From contig JABCZL010000002.1 of NCBI GenBank assembly GCA_013289685.1, forward strand, positions 248,001-312,000: a stretch of DNA of 64,000 nucleotides, written 5' to 3'. The notes below the pieces were generated by a model, which was not told where the DNA came from, did no database searches, and saw only the letters and a list, made by a program, of their open reading frames with translations. Source of the stretch: Acidobacteriota bacterium (GTDB lineage: Bacteria > Acidobacteriota > Terriglobia > Terriglobales > Acidobacteriaceae). Shown in pieces: positions 54,205 to 61,877 of the stretch. Numbering within the stretch: position 1 is the first letter of the stretch; each line of letters begins with the position of its first letter. A program made the position numbers and the translations under genes.

Positions 54205-54852
54205 CTAGAGAGGTTTCAATCCCAGAAGGCTGACCGTGCTTTCGCCCGCCTGCAACCGCCGATACCAATCTTTCTCCGTTGCCATGCGCTTGCCGCTTTC
54301 CTCCAGGACCTGGATGGCGCGGCTGGCGGGCACGACTACGACGCCATCGTCGTCTCCAACGACAATGTCGCCCGGGAGAACTGCAACGCCAGCGCAACTG
54401 ACAGGGACGTTGAGGTTGCAAGGCCAGCCCTTGTGAGGTCCGGCTGGGCAAATTCCGCGAGCGAAGATCGGCAGGGTGTCCGAGCGGTTCTCGGCCGAAT
54501 CGCGCATGCATCCATCAATGACTACGCCAGCCAATCCGCGGTTCTTGGCCGCCTGCGTCATTACATGGCCCCACACCGCGCTTTGCATGCCACCTCGTGC
54601 TGCCAGGACAAGGACATCGCCGGCTTTGGCCAAAACCAGAGCCTGATGAGCGCCCCAGTTGTTGGATTCAACCGACTGAACGGTAAACGCGGCTCCACAA
54701 ATCTTCAAGCCGGGCGCGATTGGGCGAATGCCTGCATCCAGCGATTGCATACGATTCATGCAGTCGCTCAACATCCCAGTGGGCACGCTTCCCAACTGAT
54801 TAACCAGTTCTTGAGGTGGCCGATCGAAGTCTCGAATTACCCACTGGCTCAT
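54205..54852 (-). CDS. RraA-family lyase (HMG/CHA aldolase or oxaloacetate decarboxylase type)
   Basis: The 215-residue protein has GMLSDCMNRM, WGAHQALVLAKAGDVLVL and the Arg/Asp motif VIDGCMRDSAEN, followed by IFARG, which match the metal-dependent class II pyruvate aldolases of the RraA family (for example 4-hydroxy-4-methyl-2-oxoglutarate aldolase) rather than the RNase E inhibitor alone. It lies three bases before the ATP-grasp gene and nine after the aldolase fusion. Confidence 0.85.
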   Translation of the reverse strand: MSQWVIRDFDRPPQELVNQLGSVPTGMLSDCMNRMQSLDAGIRPIAPGLKICGAAFTVQSVESNNWGAHQALVLAKAGDVLVLAARGGMQSAVWGHVMTQAAKNRGLAGVVIDGCMRDSAENRSDTLPIFARGICPAGPHKGWPCNLNVPVSCAGVAVLPGDIVVGDDDGVVVVPASRAIQVLEESGKRMATEKDWYRRLQAGESTVSLLGLKPL

Positions 54853-54861
54853 TTCATGACC

Positions 54862-56997
54862 CTATGAGATGGTGCCCGTCAGTTGTGGCGCGACCAGACG
54901 CCGGTTGATCTCCGTCTGCACTCGCCGCACTCGCTCTGTCTCTTCGTCGCAGAAGCGGAAGCGGACGCCACCTTGACCGTCACACACACCAATGATCCGG
55001 GTGGGATGATGCACGCTGTCGACGATCACGTCGCCCGATTTTCCCATAGCGCCGCCGGCGACCACAGGGATGCCGTCCAGCGTTTCCCATCCCAGGGCGC
55101 CGGTTGTTTCCATCAGCGACTCATGGGCCGCGGAGAGGCTTCCCGTCAAGGCCGGCCAGATGTTGACTCGCAGTAGAAGGCATCCACGGCGCTGTGCCTC
55201 AGTAATTCCGTCCGGCAGGATCGTTCCGATGCCTGCGTCGAGCACGTACGTTTTCCCAGACAGGTGCTTTGCGAAGCGTTGGTTAAACCATGGCGCCCCG
55301 GAGGGCCACACCACAACCGTATTCGCTTTCGAAAGTGCTTCGAACCCGCAACCAGCGTCTGCTTTCATGTATGAGAGCTTCAATTCCTCTCCCTCGAGCG
55401 ACAGCATTCGCATCGGGGCAATCGGAGCCGCCGTGGGCGGCTGTCCCGGGTCTTGCAGCAGAGTTACGCGCGCCCCGCGCTCGGCAAACCGCAACGCCAG
55501 AAAACGGCTGCGGGGATGGTCGCCGGCAATCACAATTTCCGAGTCATTCAAAACTTCGCTCAAAAGGCGGACGACCTGGTCTTCGACGGCCTCGACCCAC
55601 ACGCGGCTGTCAAGGTAGGTGAGCAAGGCAGTTTTCTTCAAGGTTGCTGCGGCTGTTTCCGCCGGCCTCGTTGGACCGAAGGGCTTTCGGTCTACGTCGA
55701 GCAACACCACATCGACCTTGCCATCGACGGCATGCAGCACCGCGTGCAGATGCTGGTCGCTGGTCAGCGCCACCGATCCCACCACGTGCGACTGCGTCGA
55801 ATGGATGTTGCCCGAGACAACGAAATCGGCCAGCGCCTTCTCTGCGGCGACCACGTTCAGGGCCGAAAATTTTCCCGCCTTCACCGCACGGGCACGAAGT
55901 TCCTTCAGCAGCAGGTCCAAAGATTCGCCCGAGGTCTTGTCTTTGCCGGTTTCGACGCGGAATGCGGGGATCGACAGCACTCGCGGCATCTTGAGCGTTG
56001 CCAACTCGTGACTCAGACGCTCCAGCAATTCGTCGGGGGCTGAAACTTGATCTTCCTGACAAAGGCGCACGATCAGGTCGCGCACGTCGATGTCGTGCTT
56101 GTGCGCATAACCCTGCACCTTTCCGGTAAACGACGAATGAAATTTGGCGAGCCCGCCGGTGACGGCCATGGGGTCGACGCCTCGTTTGCCCAGCAGCGGC
56201 TGAATCAGGCCCTGGCCCACGTCCATCGCGGCCTTGAGATCGATGTGTGGCAAGGTGCCGCGTCGCTGCAGAATCGCAACCAGCACTTCGGTGACTGTAT
56301 TGCCGGCCGAGCGCCCCATGCCTTGCAGGGAGGAGTCGACCAGGACTGCGCCCTCTTCAATCGCCCGCAGCGTGTTGGCCATGGCCAGCGAAAGATTGTC
56401 GTGACCGTGGTAGCCGAGAGGAGACGCGCTTTCCGCTTTCGCCGCTCGCAAGTATTCCGCGACCGAATCGGGATCCATGCTGCCTGCGGAATCGACTAGA
56501 CACGCAATATCCGCGCCCCACTTGTGCACTTGCGCCACGACCGCACCAAACTCCGACGGCGAAACCGCATACGACTTCATCGCGTTATACGAGACGATCA
56601 GCCCCAACTCTTTGGCCAGTGCGATGTAGGGCTCGGCCTGCGCCGTCTCGGTTACATTCGTGCCGATGCGGAGGAACGACATTCCATAGCGAGCCGCGAG
56701 ACGAATATCTTCCTCGCGTCCGATGCCGGGGATAAAAAACATGCCCCACTTGGCGTGCTTGAGCGCCTGGGCCGCGGCTCCCATGTATTCTTCATCAGTG
56801 GCCGCCGCGAGTCCTTTTCCCGATTGCGAGGCGTTGAGCCCCAGGCCGTGTCCAACTTCGATCCAGCGAAATCCGATGCCTTCGAGCGCGGCGGCAATCG
56901 TCGCCGTGTCCTCCGCCGTGAACTGGAAGTCGATGAGGTAGGACCCATCGCGCAGCGTAACTTCGAGAATGTCGGGAATGATATCGAATGTGGCCAT
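54862..56997 (-). CDS. Two-domain protein: HOA/DmpG-type aldolase plus unassigned Rossmann-like domain
   Basis: The 711-residue protein has an N-terminal DRE-TIM barrel (about 1-300) like 4-hydroxy-2-oxovalerate aldolase. The metal/arginine motif is VTLRDGSYLIDFQ and the His-x-His ligands are in GYHGHDNLSLAMAN; ACLVDSAGSM and GMGRSAGNT also match. The C-terminal part (about 400-700) contains a glycine-poor Rossmann-like segment (IVIAGDHPRSRFLALRFAERGARV) and GVCDGQGGVRF. I cannot assign it. It is not a recognisable acetaldehyde dehydrogenase, the usual partner of this aldolase. ATG 56997; the stop is ten bases before the RraA gene. Confidence 0.75.
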   Translation of the reverse strand: MATFDIIPDILEVTLRDGSYLIDFQFTAEDTATIAAALEGIGFRWIEVGHGLGLNASQSGKGLAAATDEEYMGAAAQALKHAKWGMFFIPGIGREEDIRLAARYGMSFLRIGTNVTETAQAEPYIALAKELGLIVSYNAMKSYAVSPSEFGAVVAQVHKWGADIACLVDSAGSMDPDSVAEYLRAAKAESASPLGYHGHDNLSLAMANTLRAIEEGAVLVDSSLQGMGRSAGNTVTEVLVAILQRRGTLPHIDLKAAMDVGQGLIQPLLGKRGVDPMAVTGGLAKFHSSFTGKVQGYAHKHDIDVRDLIVRLCQEDQVSAPDELLERLSHELATLKMPRVLSIPAFRVETGKDKTSGESLDLLLKELRARAVKAGKFSALNVVAAEKALADFVVSGNIHSTQSHVVGSVALTSDQHLHAVLHAVDGKVDVVLLDVDRKPFGPTRPAETAAATLKKTALLTYLDSRVWVEAVEDQVVRLLSEVLNDSEIVIAGDHPRSRFLALRFAERGARVTLLQDPGQPPTAAPIAPMRMLSLEGEELKLSYMKADAGCGFEALSKANTVVVWPSGAPWFNQRFAKHLSGKTYVLDAGIGTILPDGITEAQRRGCLLLRVNIWPALTGSLSAAHESLMETTGALGWETLDGIPVVAGGAMGKSGDVIVDSVHHPTRIIGVCDGQGGVRFRFCDEETERVRRVQTEINRRLVAPQLTGTIS

Positions 56998-57003
56998 GAT
57001 GCT

Positions 57004-57055
57004 TCAGCGCGATGCTCTATCTCGACACTTTATCTCGATACTTTATCTCGATACT
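57004..57055 (-). repeat. Four tandem 13-bp repeats, each carrying a stop codon
   Basis: On the minus strand the units are AGTATCGAGATAA (twice), AGTGTCGAGATAG and AGCATCGCGCTGA, each ending TAA, TAA, TAG or TGA. The first TAA is the stop codon of the aminotransferase (57043). The array bridges directly to the aldolase start at 56997, with a partial fifth copy (AGCATCATGG) that contains its ATG. Confidence 0.85.
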
Positions 57056-58185
57056 GCGGTCTGCGTCCTGTTGGCAACCGCTTTCTTCACCGCCCTGGCA
57101 ACTTCCGCGACGGCCTGCGACGAAAGTTCAGGGTACAGTGGGAGCGAGAGAACCTGCTCGGCCGCCGCCTCTGCGTGCGGAAATGCGCCGTGGCCATAAC
57201 CGAGATCAGCATAGGCCGGCTGCAGATGCGCGGGGACGGGGTAATGAATGCCGGTCTGGATTCCTTCCGCCAGCAGAAAAGCCTGCAGTCCGTCGCGCTC
57301 GTCCGTCCGCAGCGTGTAGACGTGATAGACATGCCGGCCCCACGGCATTTCGGTGGGCGACTCGACTCCGGAGTCGGCTAGGAGATCGTTGTATAGGTTC
57401 ACAACCTTACGGCGCGCCTCGGTCCAGCGCTCGAGATGGCGCAGCTTCACGCGTAAGATCGCGCCCTGAAAACCTTCCATCCGGTAGTTGAATCCACGCA
57501 GCAGGTGATGATACTTGCGGTCCTGTCCCCAGTCGCGCAGCATGCGAATCGTGCGTGCATACTCAGGGTTGCTGGTGGTGACCGCGCCGCCTTCGCCGTA
57601 GGCTCCCAGATTCTTGCCGGGATAAAAACTGAAGCACGCCATATCGCCGATGCTGCCCACTGGGCGGGTTTTGTATTTTGCTCCGTGCGCTTGCGCGGCG
57701 TCTTCGATCACAACCAGTCCGTGCCGCCGCGCTATCTCCATGATCGGGTCCATGTCGGCCGACTGGCCGTAGAGATGAACGGGCAGGATCGCTTTGGTGC
57801 GCGGAGTGATCGCAGCCTCAACCGCCGCCGGATCCATGGTGAATGATCGTGGGTCGATATCGACCAGCACGGGCCGCGCTCCGGTGTAAGTAACTGCGGC
57901 AACGCTCGCCACAAACGTAAACGGGACCGTGATAACCTCGTCGCCTGGGCCAACTCCTGCAGCCAGCAGTGCCAGATGCAAAGCGCTGGTACCGGAATTC
58001 AGCGCGATGCACTCGGCTGCGCCGCAATAGGCCGCGAAGTCCTGTTCAAACCCTGCCACCTCGGGGCCGAGGACGAATTGGCAACTTTCCAGAACTCGCG
58101 CGATGGCGGCATCAATCTCAGGCTTGATGCTCTGGTACTGCGCTTTCAAATCGAGGTACGGAACTTTAACCTTAATGTCTGACAT
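57043..58185 (-). CDS. DegT/DnrJ/EryC1/StrS sugar aminotransferase (WlbE-like)
   Basis: The 380-residue PLP enzyme has the PLP lysine at Lys191 in [29 protein letters not shown] and [11 protein letters not shown]. Together with the oxidoreductase at 58257 and the acyltransferase at 59310 it forms a 3-oxo, 3-amino, 3-acyl sugar module like WlbA-WlbE/C-WlbB or the dTDP-3-amino-sugar enzymes. ATG 58185 is preceded by 14-bp repeats. Confidence 0.88.
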   Translation of the reverse strand: MSDIKVKVPYLDLKAQYQSIKPEIDAAIARVLESCQFVLGPEVAGFEQDFAAYCGAAECIALNSGTSALHLALLAAGVGPGDEVITVPFTFVASVAAVTYTGARPVLVDIDPRSFTMDPAAVEAAITPRTKAILPVHLYGQSADMDPIMEIARRHGLVVIEDAAQAHGAKYKTRPVGSIGDMACFSFYPGKNLGAYGEGGAVTTSNPEYARTIRMLRDWGQDRKYHHLLRGFNYRMEGFQGAILRVKLRHLERWTEARRKVVNLYNDLLADSGVESPTEMPWGRHVYHVYTLRTDERDGLQAFLLAEGIQTGIHYPVPAHLQPAYADLGYGHGAFPHAEAAAEQVLSLPLYPELSSQAVAEVARAVKKAVANRTQTAVSR

Positions 58186-58213
58186 GGGATGCTTGCCATC
58201 GGATGCTTGCCAT
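58186..58213 (-). repeat. Two tandem 14-bp repeats duplicating the start codon region
   Basis: On the minus strand the units are ATGGCAAGCATCCG and ATGGCAAGCATCCC. The aminotransferase start ATGTCAGACATT forms the next, diverged, copy. Each unit begins with an ATG in a different frame. It sits between the oxidoreductase stop and the aminotransferase start. Confidence 0.75.
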
Positions 58214-58256
58214 GAAATGTCTGCGAGTTCGAATTTCTATTTTCTCACCACCGAGG

Positions 58257-59297
58257 CTACGCGGTCGCCTCAAGCGTGGTCAGGCGTAACTCCACCGGAC
58301 GCCCGCGCTGCGCCATCGACTGCGATGCAGCCTGCAAAATCTCCACCACGCGAAGTCCAGCCCCGCCCCCAGTGACAGGTTCCTCCTGCTGCTCAATGCA
58401 GCGCAGGAAGTGGTCAATTTCGCGGCGCAGCGCCTCCGTGCCGTCGACCTGCGGCGCCAGCATGTCTCCAGTGCGGTAGCCCACCAGCATCTGGTAAAGC
58501 TTTTCCGGGTTCTGATGACTATTCAGCGTGATGCCCTTATCGTAGACCTTAATCTTCTCGCCCTGATCCAGATCATCGTAGACAATCATTTTGCGGCTGG
58601 CACCAATCAGCGTGCGCCGCAGCTTCACCGGGGCCAGCCAGTTGGCGTGTATGTGTGCGATCTGGCTGCCTTCGAAGAACAGGGTGAGATAGGCGATGTT
58701 CTCAGTACCCCCGGGCACATGGCTAAGCCCGGTGGCGGAGACGGCACACGGCCGGAACGGTAATACGTAGTCCATGATCGACAGATCGTGCACCGCCAGA
58801 TCCCACAGCACGTTGACGTCGTGTTGAAACAGGCCGAGATTGACGCGCACCGAGTCATAGTAATAAATCTCGCCCAAGTTACCGCTATCCACGAGTTCGC
58901 GGATTTTGCGGACCGCGCCGGTGTATACGAACGTGTGATCGACCATCAGCACGCGGTTTCGTTTCTGCGCGAGGTCCATGAGATGCTGCACTTGGTCCGT
59001 GTTCGACGCCAACGGCTTCTCGACGAGCACATGCTTGCCTTCCTGCAAGGCTCGCAGAGCCAACTCGTAATGAGTAGAGACCGGAGTCGCAATCGCCACC
59101 GCGTCGATGGAAGGGTCTTCGATCAACTCACGAAAATTCTGTGTCGTCTTGATCGTGGGATAACGGCTGCCCACGAGCGCCAGGCGGTCCACTCGCAAAT
59201 CACTGACCGAGGCCACTTGCGCGCCCGCAGCCTCAAAGAAATTCCGCACCAGGTTAGGCCCCCAGTAGCCGTAGCCGATCGCACCAATCCGAATCAA
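58257..59297 (-). CDS. Gfo/Idh/MocA-family sugar oxidoreductase (WlbA-like)
   Basis: The 346-residue protein has the Rossmann motif IGAIGYGYWGPNLVRNFFE and VEKPLASNTDQVQHLM with the catalytic Lys region EKP, plus AVHDLSIMDYVL. It would oxidise the C3 hydroxyl of a UDP- or dTDP-sugar. It starts at TTG with GGGAGGA upstream. It is 13 bases after the acyltransferase gene, in the same operon. Confidence 0.88.
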   Translation of the reverse strand: MIRIGAIGYGYWGPNLVRNFFEAAGAQVASVSDLRVDRLALVGSRYPTIKTTQNFRELIEDPSIDAVAIATPVSTHYELALRALQEGKHVLVEKPLASNTDQVQHLMDLAQKRNRVLMVDHTFVYTGAVRKIRELVDSGNLGEIYYYDSVRVNLGLFQHDVNVLWDLAVHDLSIMDYVLPFRPCAVSATGLSHVPGGTENIAYLTLFFEGSQIAHIHANWLAPVKLRRTLIGASRKMIVYDDLDQGEKIKVYDKGITLNSHQNPEKLYQMLVGYRTGDMLAPQVDGTEALRREIDHFLRCIEQQEEPVTGGGAGLRVVEILQAASQSMAQRGRPVELRLTTLEATA

Positions 59298-59309
59298 GAT
59301 TCCTCCCTC

Positions 59310-59804
59310 TCAACTTGCCGATTTCGTTGTCTGCTTGCGCGGGACAGCGCGTCCCAGCCGTGCCGGAACACCCTTCACGATCTGCTGATCGGGCACATCA
59401 TGAGTCACAACCGCACCTGCGCCGATCAGCGCTCCTTCTCCGATGCTCACGCCCGCGAGAATGACGGCCCCGCTCCCGATCGACGCGCCGCGCTTCACTC
59501 GGGTGGGAATCACTTGCCAGTCCGCCTCGGTTTGCAGCCGGCCATCCTCGGTTGCCCGCGGGTACAGGTCGTTGATGAACATGACTCCGTGGCCGACGAA
59601 CACGTCGTCTTCGATGGTGACTCCTTCGCAAATAAAAGTGTGCGAAGAGATCTTGCAGCGGCTGCCGACAATTGCGTTTTTTTGAATTTCGACAAACGCT
59701 CCGATCCTGGTCTCATCGCCCACCGTGCAGCCATAGAGGTTGACCAGATCAGGCTGGAAGATCTTCACTCCGTGGCCCAGGACAACGTTGGCAGAAATTG
59801 GCAT
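59310..59804 (-). CDS. Left-handed beta-helix acyltransferase (WlbB-like)
   Basis: The hexapeptide-repeat protein (VVLGHGVKIFQPDLVNLYGC, RIGAFVEIQKNAIVGSRCKIS, IGSGAVILAGVSIGEGALIGAGAVV) fits sugar N-acyltransferases of the WlbB type. The conserved His-bearing GHGVMFINDLYPRA loop matches the family's substrate site. ATG 59804 is preferred; an in-frame ATG at 59885 would add 27 residues without family likeness. It is the first gene of the minus-strand operon. Confidence 0.83.
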   Translation of the reverse strand: MPISANVVLGHGVKIFQPDLVNLYGCTVGDETRIGAFVEIQKNAIVGSRCKISSHTFICEGVTIEDDVFVGHGVMFINDLYPRATEDGRLQTEADWQVIPTRVKRGASIGSGAVILAGVSIGEGALIGAGAVVTHDVPDQQIVKGVPARLGRAVPRKQTTKSAS

Positions 59805-60137
59805 GAAGACCGTTTGTTCGGTTCTCCCCTGGGAACGGGAAGCACTGGAGGCGCGCGTGTTCCGCCGCGTCTCAAAATGGAGCAAATCGAACGATACAAC
59901 AGAATCAGGGTCGCATCAACTGCCGCTCCAATGGCCATTACGCTGCTGTCTTGCCGGTGGCTTGCTTCGGCAAGCTCGACGAGGGCAAAAACCGTAGCAT
60001 CCTATCGAAGATCGCGGCATCCAAGCGGTATGCCTGGATTATGCCGAACTTGATTGTGCCGAACTTGGATTTTGCCGAGCAGTCTATGAGTTCGCGCAGA
60101 CTTGGCAAGCTCACTTGCGAAACCAGGAGGTTTCTCT
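59805..60137. other. Divergent intergenic region with tandem repeats
   Basis: About 330 bases lie between the polysaccharide operon and the Dps-like gene. I see a tandem repeat at 60037-60080 and a good Shine-Dalgarno (AGGAGG) for the Dps-like gene, but no further gene. The minus-strand operon promoter should lie here. Confidence 0.5.
60037..60080 (+). repeat. Three tandem 13-16-bp repeats
   Basis: Units are GATTATGCCGAACTT (60037-60051), GATTGTGCCGAACTT (60052-60066) and a diverged GATTTTGCCGAGC (60068-60080). Like the arrays inside the polysaccharide locus, the unit is short and lies at a gene junction. Confidence 0.75.
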
Positions 60138-60761
60138 ATGGCGAAGAAGGAAATCGCCCCCGCCCGTCAAACCACCATCAACGCCCAGCCCAGGATTCAC
60201 CAGCGTGCCGCTGAGATTCAAGCTTATGGTACGGTCTCGCACGGCCTGCCGCTAGAGTTGGAAGAACCGGTGCGCCTGGAAATGACCGAGCGGCTGAATC
60301 TGTTGCTCGCCGATACCATGACGTTACGCGATCTCTATAAGAAGTCACATTGGCAGGTCGCAGGGCCCACGTTCTACCAGTTGCATCTGCTATTCGACAA
60401 GCACTATGGCGAGCAGGTGGAGATCGTCGACGAGATTGCCGAGCGGATCCAGTTGCTTGGAGGCATTTCGTTGGCCATGGCCGCCGACGTTGCCGAGACC
60501 ACGCGCATCGAGCGTCCGCCGCGCGGCCGGGAAGAGGTGCCTGTCCAGATATCCCGCCTCCTCGACGCACACCAGATTATTATTGGTCACTGCCGGAAAC
60601 TCTCGCGCCGCGCTTCCGAGCTGGGCGATGATGGCACGAGCGATTTGGTCATCAGCGATGTCCTGCGCGCCAATGAACTGCAGGTGTGGTTCCTGAGCGA
60701 ACATCTGGTCGATGTTCCGCTGGTGCATGCGCAGGACCCGGGCGTGAGAAGAGCCGGATAA
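60138..60761 (+). CDS. dps: Dps-family ferritin-like DNA-protection protein
   Basis: The 207-residue protein has the Dps ferroxidase signature: His in KKSHWQV, His/Asp in HLLFDKHYG, and Asp/Glu in EIVDEIAERIQ. The N-terminus is basic (MAKKEIAPARQ), as in DNA-binding members. It stores iron and protects DNA in oxidative or stationary stress. It starts at ATG 60138 with AGGAGG seven bases upstream. An unrelated gene beside the polysaccharide operon. Confidence 0.9.
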   Translation: MAKKEIAPARQTTINAQPRIHQRAAEIQAYGTVSHGLPLELEEPVRLEMTERLNLLLADTMTLRDLYKKSHWQVAGPTFYQLHLLFDKHYGEQVEIVDEIAERIQLLGGISLAMAADVAETTRIERPPRGREEVPVQISRLLDAHQIIIGHCRKLSRRASELGDDGTSDLVISDVLRANELQVWFLSEHLVDVPLVHAQDPGVRRAG

Positions 60762-60846
60762 CTGCTGATCGAACGGCAAGGACGCGGGCCTTGGCCTACG
60801 GCAAAGGCCCGCACAGAATCGGACCGCGGCGCCACCGGACGGAGCG

Positions 60847-61836
60847 TTACGCCTTCATGTTGTCGTGGTCGTAATATTCGTACCCTGACATCGGTTTCTC
60901 GCCGTCCTTCTTCCAGATTCGGGAATCTTCGGGCAGCTTGTTGAGGACGCGCGCCATTTCGCGAATATGCATGGCGACCGTCCCGCAACACGCGCCGATG
61001 TAATTGATTCCGAGATCACGAGCCTGCACAGCATAGTCGGCCATCTCCTTCCGCGTGAGTTGCAGAGGATCGAGCGCGTAGGGAAATTCCGGGAGGCTGG
61101 TGAAGTCCGGCTTATCTTTCGGGGTGCGATACGCCACCGGCTGACACGCGAGATATCCGGAGACGGCTCTGCGCATCTGCTCCATTGGTCCCAGGATGTG
61201 CTGCGGCGGACGCAGGCAGTTCATGCCCACAATGTCGGCGCCCGCGTCGAACAGCGTTTTCGCGGCGTCGGCGGCGTTGGCGCCCTCGGCGGTCTCATCT
61301 TTATTCTCAAAGCAGATCGTGACCATCGCCGGCAGGCCTGTGGTCCTGGCGCGCTCCACCGCGATCACGGCTTCGCCAAGCCAGGAGAAAGTCTCTCCGA
61401 TGATGAAATCGACGCCTTCGTCGACCTGCACGGCAAGCTGTTCGTCGAAAGTCTTTCGGACGCGATCGGCGGCGGAAGGACTGCCCGGCTCATACATCCA
61501 GGTAAGACTGAGGTTGCCCGCTACCAGGCATTGGTCGCCCGCGACCTCGCGAGCCACGCGAACTGCGGCGCGATTAAGTTCCTCCAGTCGGTTCTCCAGG
61601 CCCACGGTGGCCAGTTTGTCGCGGCTGGCGTAAAACGTGAGCGCTTGCAGAACTTCGGAGCCCGCTTCGCGAAACTCCACATGCAATTCGCGCAGAGCGG
61701 CGGGATAGGTCAGGGCCACCTCCGGGGTGAACGGACCCGCGCGCACCCATCCCCGCTTTTCGAGTTCCAGTAAATAGCCGCCGTCGCCCAGCACGGGGCC
61801 GTCCTGCAGGCGTTCGAGAATGCCTTTCTTCTTCAT
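60847..61836 (-). CDS. Homocysteine S-methyltransferase family protein (BHMT-like)
   Basis: The 329-residue TIM-barrel protein has the zinc cysteines in GMNCLRPP and GACCGTVA, and VLGDGGYLLELEKRG at the start. It resembles betaine- or S-methylmethionine-homocysteine methyltransferases. It would transfer a methyl group to homocysteine in the cytoplasm. The methyl donor is not evident. Confidence 0.85.
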   Translation of the reverse strand: MKKKGILERLQDGPVLGDGGYLLELEKRGWVRAGPFTPEVALTYPAALRELHVEFREAGSEVLQALTFYASRDKLATVGLENRLEELNRAAVRVAREVAGDQCLVAGNLSLTWMYEPGSPSAADRVRKTFDEQLAVQVDEGVDFIIGETFSWLGEAVIAVERARTTGLPAMVTICFENKDETAEGANAADAAKTLFDAGADIVGMNCLRPPQHILGPMEQMRRAVSGYLACQPVAYRTPKDKPDFTSLPEFPYALDPLQLTRKEMADYAVQARDLGINYIGACCGTVAMHIREMARVLNKLPEDSRIWKKDGEKPMSGYEYYDHDNMKA

Positions 61837-61877
61837 GCTGGCTCCTGAGATCGCTTAGTCGTTAACCGTATTCGAAT

